A DNA stretch of 64,000 bases. It comes from Propionibacteriaceae bacterium (GTDB lineage: Bacteria; Actinomycetota; Actinomycetes; Propionibacteriales; Propionibacteriaceae). A program made the position numbers and the translations under genes. The stretch is from assembly GCA_017306015.1 (NCBI GenBank), contig JAFKJK010000016.1, positions 56,503-120,502 on the forward strand, in the 5' to 3' direction. Below the pieces are notes generated by a model. It saw only the letters and a program-made list of their open reading frames with translations, was not told the DNA's origin and ran no database searches. Numbering within the stretch: the stretch's first letter is position 1; each line of letters opens with the position of its first letter. This document shows positions 1-7,935 of this stretch, piece after piece.

Positions 1-420
1 GTGATCGCCGACGTCATGCCCGGGGGAGCGACAGCGGCCGCCGAGGTGCTGGAGCGGTGGCTGGCCGTCCGGGTCGGGGAGCGCACCGGCGAGGCTCGGC
101 TCGCGAACGCGATGGCCGACCTGCTGATGACCGATCCGGCGATCCTGCGCGTGGAGGACGCCGCAGCCCGGCTGGGGGTGTCGGTGCGCACCCTGCAGCG
201 GCTCGCCCACCGGACCGTCGGGCTGCCGCCGGCGGCCATGATCCGTCGCCGCCGTCTCCAGGAGGCCGCCCAGCGGGTGCGGGACGATCCCGGCGTCCGG
301 CTGGCGGAGGTCGCCGCCGAGCTCGGGTACTCCGACCAGGCACACCTCGCGGCCGACTTTCGCACGGTGCTGGGCATCACCGCCGGGTCGTACCGCAGAT
401 CGGCATCGGGCCGGGAGTAG
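1..420 (+). CDS. AraC-family transcriptional regulator, C-terminal part (5' end outside window)
   Basis: The visible 139 residues end in an AraC/XylS DNA-binding domain. The first helix-turn-helix is seen around residues 55-75 (EDAAARLGVSVRTLQRL) and the second around residues 100-120 (LAEVAAELGYSDQAHLAADF), followed by the family's usual G-x-x-P-like end (GITAGSYRR). AraC proteins are normally about 280-320 residues with an N-terminal effector-binding domain, so this is probably only the C-terminal half; the GTG at base 1 need not be the start. The regulated genes are not identifiable from here. Confidence 0.85.
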   Translation: MIADVMPGGATAAAEVLERWLAVRVGERTGEARLANAMADLLMTDPAILRVEDAAARLGVSVRTLQRLAHRTVGLPPAAMIRRRRLQEAAQRVRDDPGVRLAEVAAELGYSDQAHLAADFRTVLGITAGSYRRSASGRE

Positions 421-476
421 CGCTGGGACACGGGTCCAGCGACACACGTGCTGTGTCAGTAGCCCGAAACGACCGA

Positions 477-499
477 CAGTGCGCCCTCAGCGCGCACTG
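477..499. terminator. Hairpin downstream of the AraC gene
   Basis: CAGTGCGC (477-484) and GCGCACTG (492-499) form a perfect 8-bp stem with a 7-nt loop, about 60 bp after the AraC stop. No T-run follows, so a Rho-independent terminator role is only possible. The remaining bases between 421 and 695 show nothing else I can support. Confidence 0.3.
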
Positions 500-695
500 T
501 GCATGCACATGGGTCGCGGCGCTCGGCAGATGGTGGCTGGCCGCCGATCCGTGCTGGGCCTCGGCGACCGGTCAGCTCGGCGACGTGGGCGTGCGTCCGG
601 CCTCCTCGCGGCGCGTGTTGAGAAGCGTCCGCCGTCGCCCGGCGAGCGTAGTGTCGAAGCAGGTCAGTTCAGCGGCGAGCGGACGGAGGGCAGTG

Positions 696-1307
696 ATGGA
701 CAGCTCGATCGTGATCAATCGCGAGTTCGGGAGCGGCGGCCGGGAGATCGGCCGCAGGCTCGCGGAGCGCACGGGGATGGACTTCTACGACACGCGCGTC
801 GTGGCGGAGGCAGCAGAGCGCGGCGGAATGATCGCCGACCAGCTCGCCGAGTTCGACGAGAAGGTGACCACGGGGCCGTACTTCGACCTGTCCGCGCTCA
901 TGGGCCTCGACGCCGAGACCTACGCGCTGCCGTACCGCATGTACGCGGCCGTCGCCGATGTGATCACCGAGGCGGCGCGCCGCCGACCGGCGGTCTTCAT
1001 CGGCCGCTGCGCCGACCGGATCCTGCACGATGCCGGGCTGCGGTTCCGGAACGTCTTCATCTACAGCACCGACATCGAGCGCAAGGTGGCTCGCGCCGTG
1101 GAGCTGGACGGGGTCGCCGAGAAGGACGCGGAGAAGTACATCGCGAAGATGGACCGGGCCCGGGCCCGCTACCAGCAGTTCTTCACCAACACCCGGTTCG
1201 GCGACTATCGCGAGTACGACCTGTGCCTCAACAGCGGACGCCTCGGCTACGACGCCTGCGCCGACCTCATCCTGGCCGCGGCGGAGACCAGGCCTGGCGT
1301 CGGCTGA
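696..1307 (+). CDS. Cytidylate kinase-like family protein
   Basis: This 203-residue protein resembles the cytidylate-kinase-like P-loop family. It opens with a glycine-rich phosphate-binding stretch (INREFGSGGREIGRRLAE, residues about 5-22). It also has a conserved IGRCADRIL segment and a C-terminal lid-like region rich in Arg (KMDRARARYQQFF), as in enzymes that phosphorylate small nucleotides or related substrates. The ATG at 696 was chosen because GGAGGG lies just upstream and the family homology begins there; the frame is open much further upstream. The substrate cannot be told, and the essential cmk gene is usually elsewhere, so this is likely a paralogue of unknown role. Confidence 0.8.
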   Translation: MDSSIVINREFGSGGREIGRRLAERTGMDFYDTRVVAEAAERGGMIADQLAEFDEKVTTGPYFDLSALMGLDAETYALPYRMYAAVADVITEAARRRPAVFIGRCADRILHDAGLRFRNVFIYSTDIERKVARAVELDGVAEKDAEKYIAKMDRARARYQQFFTNTRFGDYREYDLCLNSGRLGYDACADLILAAAETRPGVG

Positions 1308-1332
1308 GGCGAGACCCGAGGTAAGCGTCAGG

Positions 1333-1372
1333 GTGTGAGTGGCTCCGCCGAACACGACGGACGAACTCACAC
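1333..1372. repeat. 40-bp palindromic repeat, copy 1 (upstream of the GNAT gene)
   Basis: GTGTGAGT (1333-1340) pairs perfectly with ACTCACAC (1365-1372). TCCG (1344-1347) and CGGA (1358-1361) can extend the stem. A second copy at 2017-2056 matches it at 35 of 40 positions, with the central 17 bases identical. The pair brackets the acetyltransferase gene. Confidence 0.8.
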
Positions 1373-1425
1373 CGAAGCGTGCGCGGGCAGGCCTGCCAGC
1401 CGGACCGTGACGCCGTCCACCGACT

Positions 1426-2022
1426 GTGGGTGAACTCGGACGGATCAGGCTGTTGAATGGGTGGATGTTGCCTCCACCGCCGGCCCGGATCGACGGCGGC
1501 GCCGTGGTCCTGCGTCCCTTCGCCGACCAGGACGTCCCGCTCGTGGTGGCCGTTGCGACCGACCCGCTGATCCCGCTGATCACCACGGTGCCGACCAGCG
1601 GGAGCACGAGGGACGCCCAGGCCTACATCGACCGTCAGAACGGCCGGTTCGCCGAGGGCATCGGCTACTCGTTCGCGATCGCGGACGCGGCCAGCGGCGA
1701 GGCCGTCGGGCAGATCGGCCTGTGGACCCGGGACGCCGACCGCACCGGACGGGCGTCCATCGGCTACTGGGTCGCGTCCGCATTCCGCCGACGGGGCCAC
1801 GCGGCTGCTGCGCTGGCGGCACTCGTGGGCTGGGCGAGCGGGCTGCCCGAACTGGAGCGCCTCGAGCTCTACGTCGAGCCGTGGAACCGGGGCTCCTGGA
1901 GGACGGCGGAGGCTTGCGGGTTCCATCGGGAAGGGCTGCTGCGCGGCTGGCAACGGGTGGGAGTCGAGCGTCGGGACATGTTCCTGTACAGCCTGCTCCC
2001 CGGGCGCGGCGACAGAGTGTGA
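1426..2022 (+). CDS. GNAT-family N-acetyltransferase (RimJ/RimL-like)
   Basis: The product is a 198-residue GNAT acetyltransferase. The acetyl-CoA-binding region is visible as a beta-4/motif-A stretch (GRASIGYWVASAFRRRGHA) with the R-R-x-G-H/A pyrophosphate-binding pattern, followed by the typical LERLELYVEPWNRGSWRTAE and CGFHREG segments of the RimJ/RimL branch. That branch acetylates protein N-termini or small amines; the substrate here is unknown. The start is uncertain: GTG 1426 gives the longest form and ATG 1465 removes 13 residues; neither has a clear ribosome-binding site. The stop codon lies inside a palindromic repeat (2017-2056). Confidence 0.85.
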   Translation: MGELGRIRLLNGWMLPPPPARIDGGAVVLRPFADQDVPLVVAVATDPLIPLITTVPTSGSTRDAQAYIDRQNGRFAEGIGYSFAIADAASGEAVGQIGLWTRDADRTGRASIGYWVASAFRRRGHAAAALAALVGWASGLPELERLELYVEPWNRGSWRTAEACGFHREGLLRGWQRVGVERRDMFLYSLLPGRGDRV

Positions 2023-2056
2023 GTTGGTCCGCCGAACACGACGGATGAACCAACAC
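2017..2056. repeat. 40-bp palindromic repeat, copy 2 (overlaps the GNAT stop codon)
   Basis: This is the second copy of the repeat at 1333-1372. GTTGGT (2023-2028) pairs with ACCAAC (2049-2054): the stem bases differ from copy 1 but remain complementary, while the central CCGCCGAACACGACGGA is unchanged. The TGA of the upstream acetyltransferase (2020-2022) is part of the repeat. Paired changes in the stem suggest selection for the hairpin, perhaps as a terminator. Confidence 0.75.
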
Positions 2057-2127
2057 CCGAGTGCACGAACTGGCTCAGGCGCCGGGCGGACCGCTGCCCG
2101 CGCCCGGAGCTCAGCGGAGCTACAGCC

Positions 2128-2547
2128 CTAGCCGGACGGCTGGGCGAACGGATTCACGACCCGGACGCCGTCGTAGTCCTGGTCGGCGCTGAGATCCTCG
2201 GACAGGACCTCCGTGCAGCCGAGCGCCCGAGCCGCCTCGATGATGGCGCTGTCCCAGTAGGAGAGTCCGAACCGCTCCCGGGTGACGAGTGCGGCCCGGA
2301 CGACGCCGAGCGTGAGGTCCTGCACCGTGAAGCGGATGAACGCCTCGACCAGCGCTGAGGCCTGTTGGTGGCTGAGGCGGTCTGCCCGGGTCGCTCGGGT
2401 GGCCTGGACGTAGAACTCCTGCAGCACCTGCACCGACAACGCCAGGTCCGGCTCGTTCAGCAGGTCGAGCGCCTTGGTGGTCTTCGCCGCCTCACCCGGG
2501 GCCTTCGAGACCGCGTAGAGCAGGACGTTCGTGTCAACGAACCGCAC
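2128..2547 (-). CDS. PIN-domain ribonuclease, VapC-like toxin
   Basis: This PIN-domain protein of about 139 residues is the likely toxin of a type II toxin-antitoxin pair. The first catalytic aspartate is in VRFVDTNVLLYA at the N-terminus, a central acidic residue is in LQEFYVQ, and the C-terminal acidic residue is in LSYWDSAIIEAA; PIN toxins cleave RNA with such an acidic cluster. The GTG at 2547 was chosen because homology begins there and GGGAGG lies upstream; the open frame extends to 2571. It overlaps the 3' end of the upstream antitoxin gene by 14 bp, which implies translational coupling. Confidence 0.85.
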   Translation of the reverse strand: MRFVDTNVLLYAVSKAPGEAAKTTKALDLLNEPDLALSVQVLQEFYVQATRATRADRLSHQQASALVEAFIRFTVQDLTLGVVRAALVTRERFGLSYWDSAIIEAARALGCTEVLSEDLSADQDYDGVRVVNPFAQPSG

Positions 2548-2773
2548 GCTCGTGCACCGCCTCCCGGTCAAGGCGGTCGCCCGCGCTGAAGGAGTGGATC
2601 TCCGCGATCACGCGGTCCTGCAGGTCGGCCAGGCGGCGGAACTCCACGTCCGGCTCGGCCAGGGAACGCAAGTACTGGGCAACCAGTGCGCTCACCGACG
2701 TCCCACCCTCGGCGGCCCGAATCCGCGCCTGCCGGTACACCTCGTCGGGCACGGACACGGTCACGTTCTTCAC
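2534..2773 (-). CDS. Ribbon-helix-helix antitoxin, VapB-like
   Basis: This small protein (about 79 residues) has an N-terminal ribbon-helix-helix signature: a beta strand (KNVTVSVPDEVYRQAR) followed by two helices (GGTSVSALVAQYLRSL). These domains bind DNA as dimers and usually repress the toxin-antitoxin operon. The acidic and arginine-rich tail would wrap the toxin. GTG 2773 places the strand at the very N-terminus; an in-frame ATG at 2797 is possible but adds unlikely residues. It directly precedes and overlaps the PIN toxin gene. Confidence 0.8.
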   Translation of the reverse strand: MKNVTVSVPDEVYRQARIRAAEGGTSVSALVAQYLRSLAEPDVEFRRLADLQDRVIAEIHSFSAGDRLDREAVHERAVR

Positions 2774-2837
2774 AGTTTCACAGTACCACGGAAACACAGC
2801 TCTGGGCCCAGCGGTCGGCTCAGCCCGGATCCGTCGC

Positions 2838-4199
2838 TCAGTGCTGCATGTCGACGAATCGGCTGTAGTGGCCCTGGAAGGCGACGGTGACGGTCTTGGT
2901 CTGGCCGTTGCGGTGCTTGGCGACGATCAGGTCGGCCTCCCCGGCCCGCTCGGACGCGTTGTTGTACATGTCGTCGCGGTGCAGCAGGATCACGACGTCG
3001 GCGTCCTGCTCCAGCGAGCCGGACTCGCGCAGGTCGGACAGCATCGGCTTCTTGTCGGTGCGCTGCTCCGGGCCACGGTTCAGCTGCGACAGCGCCACCA
3101 CCGGGACGTCAAGCTCCTTGGCCAGCAGCTTCATCTGCCGGGAGAACTCCGAGACCTCCAGCTGGCGGCTCTCCACCCGCTTGCCTGAGCTCATCAGCTG
3201 CATGTAGTCGACGATCACGAGCTTCAGGTCGTGGCGCTGCTTCAGCCGCCTGGCCTTGGCCCGGATCTCCATCATCGTCTGGTTCGGCGAGTCATCGATG
3301 AACAGCGGCGCGCTGGACACGTCCGCGGTCTTGCGGGCGATCCGCCGCCAGTTCTCGTCGCTCATGTGCCCGCGGCGGATCTCGTTCAACGGCACCTGCG
3401 CCTCGGCCGAGATCAGCCTCATCACGATCTCGGTCTTCGTCATTTCCAGGCTGAAGAACGCCGAGCACAGCCCGTGCTGGATGGACGCGGCCCGAGCGAA
3501 GTCGAGCCCCAATGTCGACTTACCGACACCGGGACGGGCCGCGATGATCACCATCTGGCCGGCGTGCAATCCGTTCGTCAGCTCGTCCAGGTCGAGGAAG
3601 CCGGTCGGGACGCCCGAGATCGCGCCGTTGGCGCTGAGGGCCTCGATCTCGTCCAGCGTCGACTCCATCAGCGCGCTCAGCGGCTGGTAGTCCTCACTGG
3701 TCTTGCCGTCGGCCACCTCGTAGACGGCCTGCTGCGCCGCGTCCACGATGCCGGCGACATCGCCCTGGCCGGAGTAGCCGAGTTGGGAGATCCGCATCGC
3801 TGCCTCGACCAGCCGCCGCAGCACCGCCTTCTCCCGGACGATCTCCGCGTAGTAGGACGCGTTGGACGCGATCGACACCGTCGAGAGCAGGTCGTGGATG
3901 TAGATGTGGCCACCGACCCGGCCGAGTTCGCCTCGCTTGACCAGCTCATCGGCCACCGTGATCGCGTCCGCGGGCTCGCCGCGGCCGTAGAGACCGATGA
4001 TCGCCTCGAAGACCAGTTCGTGGGCGGGGCGGTAGAAGTCGCGTCCGCGCAGCACCTCGGCGACGTCGCCGATCGCGTCCTTGCTGAGCAGCATCGCTCC
4101 CAGCACGCTCTGCTCGGCTGCGACGTCCTGCGGCGGGGTGCGGTCGGCACCGGAGGCATCGGCCTCGCTGCCGAACGGCATCACTTCCGCGAGCGACAT
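2838..4199 (-). CDS. dnaB: Replicative DNA helicase DnaB
   Basis: The 453-residue product is the hexameric helicase that unwinds DNA at the replication fork. The N-terminal DnaG-interacting domain spans about residues 22-125 (VAAEQSVLGAMLLSKDAI), and the RecA-like C-terminal domain about 175-450. Walker A is RPGVGKST at about 222-229; Walker B is in LKLVIVDYMQLM, and an SGSLEQDADVVILLHR segment follows. Length is normal and there is no intein, although dnaB often carries one in actinobacteria. The ATG at 4199 gives the expected N-terminus. The gene reads away from a cluster of DnaA-box-like sequences. Confidence 0.97.
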   Translation of the reverse strand: MSLAEVMPFGSEADASGADRTPPQDVAAEQSVLGAMLLSKDAIGDVAEVLRGRDFYRPAHELVFEAIIGLYGRGEPADAITVADELVKRGELGRVGGHIYIHDLLSTVSIASNASYYAEIVREKAVLRRLVEAAMRISQLGYSGQGDVAGIVDAAQQAVYEVADGKTSEDYQPLSALMESTLDEIEALSANGAISGVPTGFLDLDELTNGLHAGQMVIIAARPGVGKSTLGLDFARAASIQHGLCSAFFSLEMTKTEIVMRLISAEAQVPLNEIRRGHMSDENWRRIARKTADVSSAPLFIDDSPNQTMMEIRAKARRLKQRHDLKLVIVDYMQLMSSGKRVESRQLEVSEFSRQMKLLAKELDVPVVALSQLNRGPEQRTDKKPMLSDLRESGSLEQDADVVILLHRDDMYNNASERAGEADLIVAKHRNGQTKTVTVAFQGHYSRFVDMQH

Positions 4200-4226
4200 T
4201 CACCACCTCCAGGCGCGTCCAACTGG

Positions 4227-4631
4227 TCGTCCACACTCTGTGGCGCACATTAGGACACGCCTCTGACACTGACCCGCGGACCCGATCCCGGGGCCGAACC
4301 GCCCGTCAGGGGGCCGTCCCGGATCGCGTCCGCGGGCTTACGCTAGCCCTCCCGGACGCCCGACTCAACGGCGTCATCCACAACGGCCTGTGGACAGAAT
4401 GTGGACAACTTTCCCGTCTCGCTCAGCCCCCTGTGCACACCGAGGTGGTGTCACTGTGGACGACTCGCCCGCGTTCGTCCAGACATGGCTGGGACAAGGG
4501 GTTTTGCCGCTCCGGGCTGTGCATCGAAAGAAGTTGGTGGGCGATTTCACGCCCGCGTCACCGGCTTGACACGACACCGCCCGGTAGGTGTAGTAGGGCG
4601 CCGACCGGCCGGTTATGCACAGTTGTCCACA
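4227..4631. promoter_or_regulatory. Cluster of DnaA-box-like 9-mers between dnaB and csoR
   Basis: The 489-bp gap between dnaB and csoR contains many matches to the high-GC actinobacterial DnaA box (consensus TTGTCCACA, with variation in the first three bases). I read TCGTCCACA 4227-4235 (+), TCATCCACA 4374-4382 (+), CTGTCCACA 4389-4397 (-), TTGTCCACA 4400-4408 (-, exact), TCGTCCACA 4455-4463 (-), TTATGCACA 4613-4621 (+, one mismatch) and TTGTCCACA 4623-4631 (+, exact). Four lie within 90 bp. This may be a DnaA-titration or DnaA-regulated promoter region; no dnaA or dnaN is present, so it is not the usual oriC arrangement. Confidence 0.6.
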
Positions 4632-4640
4632 CCTCCGCGA

Positions 4641-4676
4641 CTTGTCTGGGATACCCCCATGGGGTATCGTGACAAG
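4641..4676. promoter_or_regulatory. CsoR-type operator, double inverted repeat
   Basis: GATACCCC (4650-4657) and GGGGTATC (4661-4668) are a perfect inverted repeat around CAT, matching the G-tract dyads bound by CsoR copper repressors. A second pair, CTTGTC (4641-4646) and GACAAG (4671-4676), frames it. The site lies 13-48 bp before the csoR start, so copper-relieved autorepression of the csoR-copZ-copA module is the likely control. Confidence 0.75.
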
Positions 4677-4688
4677 GGAGGAGGGCAG

Positions 4689-5024
4689 ATGATCGAAGAA
4701 CATGATTCACAGCTGTCACACCAGCACGGCGAGTCCCACGCCGGGCACGGCTACCTCGGCAACAAGGACGAGTACCAGCGGCGGCTGAAGCGCATCGAAG
4801 GTCAGGCCCGCGGCCTGCAACGGATGGTCGACGAGGAGAAGTACTGCATCGACATCCTCACCCAGGTCTCGGCCATGACGAAGGCGCTCGAGGCCTTCGC
4901 TCTGGCCATGCTGGACGAGCATCTCAGCCACTGCGTCGTCCGCGCGGCCCAGGCCGGCGGCGAGGAGGCGGAATCGAAGATCCGCGAGGCCTCGGCGGCC
5001 ATCGCCCGGCTCGTCCGGTCGTAG
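4689..5024 (+). CDS. csoR: Copper-sensing transcriptional repressor CsoR
   Basis: The 111-residue DUF156/CsoR-family protein carries the Cu(I) ligand triad at C53, H78 and C82, with the same spacing (25 and 4) as the C-H-C set of Mycobacterium tuberculosis CsoR. The core is YQRRLKRIEGQARGLQRMVDE. A His-rich N-terminus (DSQLSHQHGESHAGHGY) may add metal binding. Apo-CsoR represses copper genes and releases DNA on binding Cu(I). ATG 4689 follows GGAGGAGGG and gives the normal length. The G-tract operator just upstream and the copZ and copA genes downstream agree with a copper role. Confidence 0.93.
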   Translation: MIEEHDSQLSHQHGESHAGHGYLGNKDEYQRRLKRIEGQARGLQRMVDEEKYCIDILTQVSAMTKALEAFALAMLDEHLSHCVVRAAQAGGEEAESKIREASAAIARLVRS

Positions 5025-5079
5025 CAGACCCGGCGTCCTGCACTCGGGGCGCCCCGAAACCATCAGCAAGGAGAAACGC

Positions 5080-5286
5080 ATGAGCACCGCCACCTACACC
5101 GTCACCGGCATGACCTGCGACCACTGCGTCGCCCACGTCACCGAGGAGGTCTCGGCAATCCCCGGCGTGACCGGCGTCGCCGTCAGCCTCGCCGACGGCA
5201 AGCTCGAGGTCACCTCGGCCGATCCGATCGACTTCGACCGCATCGTCGAGGCCGTCGCCGAGGCCGGCGACTACAGCGTCGCCTGA
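5080..5286 (+). CDS. copZ: Copper chaperone, heavy-metal-associated domain (CopZ)
   Basis: This 68-residue single HMA-domain protein has the metal site GMTCDHC (Cys13 and Cys16) in a beta-alpha-beta-beta-alpha-beta sized fold ending DYSVA. CopZ binds cytosolic Cu(I) and passes it to the CopA ATPase. It starts 55 bp after csoR with AAGGAGAA as ribosome-binding site, so the two are probably co-transcribed. Confidence 0.93.
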   Translation: MSTATYTVTGMTCDHCVAHVTEEVSAIPGVTGVAVSLADGKLEVTSADPIDFDRIVEAVAEAGDYSVA

Positions 5287-5336
5287 GAGCCGGCGTCCCG
5301 GGCGGGGCCACCACCGGCCCTCCCGGATCACGGCTC
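5287..5336 (+). terminator. Strong hairpin just after copZ
   Basis: The stop of copZ is followed at once by nested stems. CCGGG (5298-5302) pairs with CCCGG (5322-5326), GGCC (5306-5309) with GGCC (5316-5319), and an outer GAGCCG (5287-5292) with CGGCTC (5331-5336). No T-tract follows. It may attenuate or terminate transcription between copZ and copA. Confidence 0.45.
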
Positions 5337-5658
5337 GTGTGTCTCGCCCGTCCCACCCCGACCGCTCGGTGGGCCTCCTTCTCATCGACAGCCACCCGGG
5401 GGGCGGACGACGCGAACGGAGGCAACCGACCGGAGGCGGCGCGAGCTCCGAGGACGCGGGATCGGCCGGAACGCCGTCACGGTTCCACGGCCAGCCGCCA
5501 CAACCGGGCAGTCGTCCCGCGAGAGCGCACCGACACACAGCAGCCAGGCAGCGACCCCGCTAGCCACCGACTTCACCACCACCGGGCCGCCACCCGGCAA
5601 TGACACCACTGGGCAACGATCCCCGGCGGTCAACCAACCACGTAGTGATGAGCACACC
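5337..5658. other. Non-coding gap before copA
   Basis: I see no supported gene, RNA or repeat here. The stretch just before copA is lower in G and richer in CCACC/ACACA runs, and it has no obvious Shine-Dalgarno sequence. copA may have its own promoter in this gap. Confidence 0.4.
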
Positions 5659-7905
5659 ATGAGCACACACACCACAACCAGCCACCAGCAGGAGTCCGTC
5701 CAGCTCGACATCACGGGCATGACGTGCGCGTCCTGCGCCGCCCGGATCGAGAAGCGCCTGAACAAGCTGGACGGTGTCCAGGCCTCGGTCAACTACGCCA
5801 CCGAGAAGGCGCTCGTCCTGCACCCGGCGGCCATCCAGCTCGAGGACCTGATCCAGACCGTCGAGGAGACCGGTTACGGCGCGTCCCTGCCCACGCCGGA
5901 CGCCGAGTCCGTCGACCACGCGGCCGTCCTGCGGACCCGGCTGATCTGGGCTGCGATCCTGGGCGTCCCCGTCATCGCGCTGGCGATGGTGCCACCGCTG
6001 CAGTTCCCCGGCTGGCAGTGGGTCAGCCTCGCGCTGACCATCCCGATCTACGGGTGGGCCGCCTGGCCGTTCCACCACTCCGCGCTGGTCAACGCCCGGC
6101 ACCGCGCCACCACGATGGACACCCTGATCAGCCTCGGCACCACCGCGGCGTTCTTCTGGTCGCTGTACGCCCTGGTCTTCGGCGAGGCCGGCCACCTCGG
6201 CTACACCCACGCCTTCGAGTTCTCGCTGATGCGCGGCAAGGGCGCGGCCAACATCTACTTCGAGGCCGTCGCCGGCATCGTCGTGTTCCTCCTTCTCGGA
6301 CGCTACATCGAGGCCCGCTCGAAAGCCGCGGCCGGCGAGGCCGTCAGCGCGCTGCTGCACCTGGGCGCGACCGAGGCCACCCTGCTCAAGGACGGACGCG
6401 AGACCCGCGTGCCGGTCGACCGGCTCGAGGTCGGCGACACCTTCGTCGTCCGTCCGGGCGAGAAGGTCGCCACCGACGGCGAGGTGGTCTCGGGCTTCTC
6501 GGCCATCGACAACTCCCTGGTCACCGGCGAGTCCGTGCCCGTCGACGTGGTCGCCGGGGACGAGGTCATCGGCGCCACCCTGAACACCACCGGACGCCTC
6601 GTCGTCCGGGCCACCCGCGTCGGCCGGGACACCCAGCTGGCCCACATCGCCCGGCTCGTCGAGCAGGCCCAGACCGGCAAGGCCCGCGTCCAGGCGCTCG
6701 CCGATCGGATCTCGGCCTGGTTCGTCCCGGCGGTCATCGGCCTCGCCGTCGTGACCCTGGCCGGGTGGCTGATCGCCGGCGAGACGCTCGACTTCGCCGC
6801 GGCCGCCGCGGTCGCCGTCCTGATCATCGCCTGCCCGTGTGCCCTCGGCCTGGCCACCCCGACCGCCCTGCTCGTCGGCACCGGACGCGGCGCCCAGCTC
6901 GGCATCGTGATCAAGGGCGCGGACGCACTGGAGCGAGCCCGCACCATCGACACGATCGTGCTGGACAAGACCGGCACCGTCACCACCGGTCAGATGGCCG
7001 TCGCCGGGGTTCGTCCCGCTGAGGGCGTCGATGAGGCCGAGTTGCTGCGCTACGCCGGAGCGGCCGAGTCCGGCTCCGAACACCCGGTAGCGAGAGCGGT
7101 CGCGGAGTACGCAGCCAGCCCGCTCGCCGTCGAGGCGCTGATGAACACCCCAGGCCAGGGCGTCATCGCCTCGATCGCCGGCCGCGAGGTGCGGGTCGGA
7201 CGCCGAGCCTGGGTGACCAGCGACGCGATTCGCACACTCGATGCCGATTCCGGGGCTCCCGGTGGCTCCCAGAACGATCGAAAGCGCAAATCCGGTCACG
7301 CGGTCGGCCTCACCGAGGTCGCCGTCGCCTGGGACGGCGTGTATCGCGGCTCGATCTACGTCTCCGACCAGGTCAAGGACACCTCCGCGAAGGCGGTCCA
7401 CCGGTTCCGCAGGCTCGGGCTGACCCCGATCCTGCTCACCGGCGACAACCAGGCGGCGGCCGAATCGGTGGCGGCACAGGTCGGCATCGAGAAGGTGATC
7501 GCCGGTGTCCTCCCGGACGGCAAGGTGGACGCGGTCCGTGAGCTCCAGCAGTCCGGCAAGACCGTGGCCATGGTCGGCGACGGCGTGAACGACTCGGCCG
7601 CGCTCGCCCAGGCCGATCTCGGCATCGCCCTCGGCACCGGAACCGACGCCGCCATCCAGGCCGCCGACCTCACCCTGATGCGCGGGGACCTGCTGGTCGC
7701 GGCGGACGCTGTCCGGCTGTCGCGGGCGACGCTGGCCCGGATCCGCGGGAACCTGTTCTGGGCGTTCGCCTACAACGTGGCCGCGATCCCGCTGGCGGCG
7801 CTGGGCTTCCTCAACCCGATGATCGCCGGTGCGGCGATGGCGTTCTCCAGCGTGTTCGTGGTGCTGAACAGCCTGCGGCTGCGCGCCTTCCGTCCGCTGG
7901 CCTGA
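5659..7905 (+). CDS. copA: Copper-exporting P-type (P1B) ATPase CopA
   Basis: The 748-residue protein is a P1B-1 ATPase that pumps Cu(I) out of the cytoplasm. One N-terminal HMA domain has CxxC at Cys23/Cys26 (GMTCASCAAR). The transmembrane metal site is CPC at 392-394 (IACPCALGLATPTAL), the phosphorylated aspartate is D436 in DKTGT, and the hinge is GDGVND at about 640-645. The TGES actuator motif is present (LVTGESVPVDV). The N-domain contains a short polar insert (SGAPGGSQNDRKRKSG) just before the AVGL stretch. CsoR and CopZ are directly upstream on the same strand. Confidence 0.96.
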   Translation: MSTHTTTSHQQESVQLDITGMTCASCAARIEKRLNKLDGVQASVNYATEKALVLHPAAIQLEDLIQTVEETGYGASLPTPDAESVDHAAVLRTRLIWAAILGVPVIALAMVPPLQFPGWQWVSLALTIPIYGWAAWPFHHSALVNARHRATTMDTLISLGTTAAFFWSLYALVFGEAGHLGYTHAFEFSLMRGKGAANIYFEAVAGIVVFLLLGRYIEARSKAAAGEAVSALLHLGATEATLLKDGRETRVPVDRLEVGDTFVVRPGEKVATDGEVVSGFSAIDNSLVTGESVPVDVVAGDEVIGATLNTTGRLVVRATRVGRDTQLAHIARLVEQAQTGKARVQALADRISAWFVPAVIGLAVVTLAGWLIAGETLDFAAAAAVAVLIIACPCALGLATPTALLVGTGRGAQLGIVIKGADALERARTIDTIVLDKTGTVTTGQMAVAGVRPAEGVDEAELLRYAGAAESGSEHPVARAVAEYAASPLAVEALMNTPGQGVIASIAGREVRVGRRAWVTSDAIRTLDADSGAPGGSQNDRKRKSGHAVGLTEVAVAWDGVYRGSIYVSDQVKDTSAKAVHRFRRLGLTPILLTGDNQAAAESVAAQVGIEKVIAGVLPDGKVDAVRELQQSGKTVAMVGDGVNDSAALAQADLGIALGTGTDAAIQAADLTLMRGDLLVAADAVRLSRATLARIRGNLFWAFAYNVAAIPLAALGFLNPMIAGAAMAFSSVFVVLNSLRLRAFRPLA

Positions 7906-7935
7906 CGGTCGCTGGCTGAGGTCGCTGGCACAGGC

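Noticed and set aside
4227..4631. The DnaA-box cluster read as the chromosomal origin itself
   Set aside because: dnaA and dnaN are absent and no AT-rich unwinding region is evident; only a secondary DnaA-binding role is supported.
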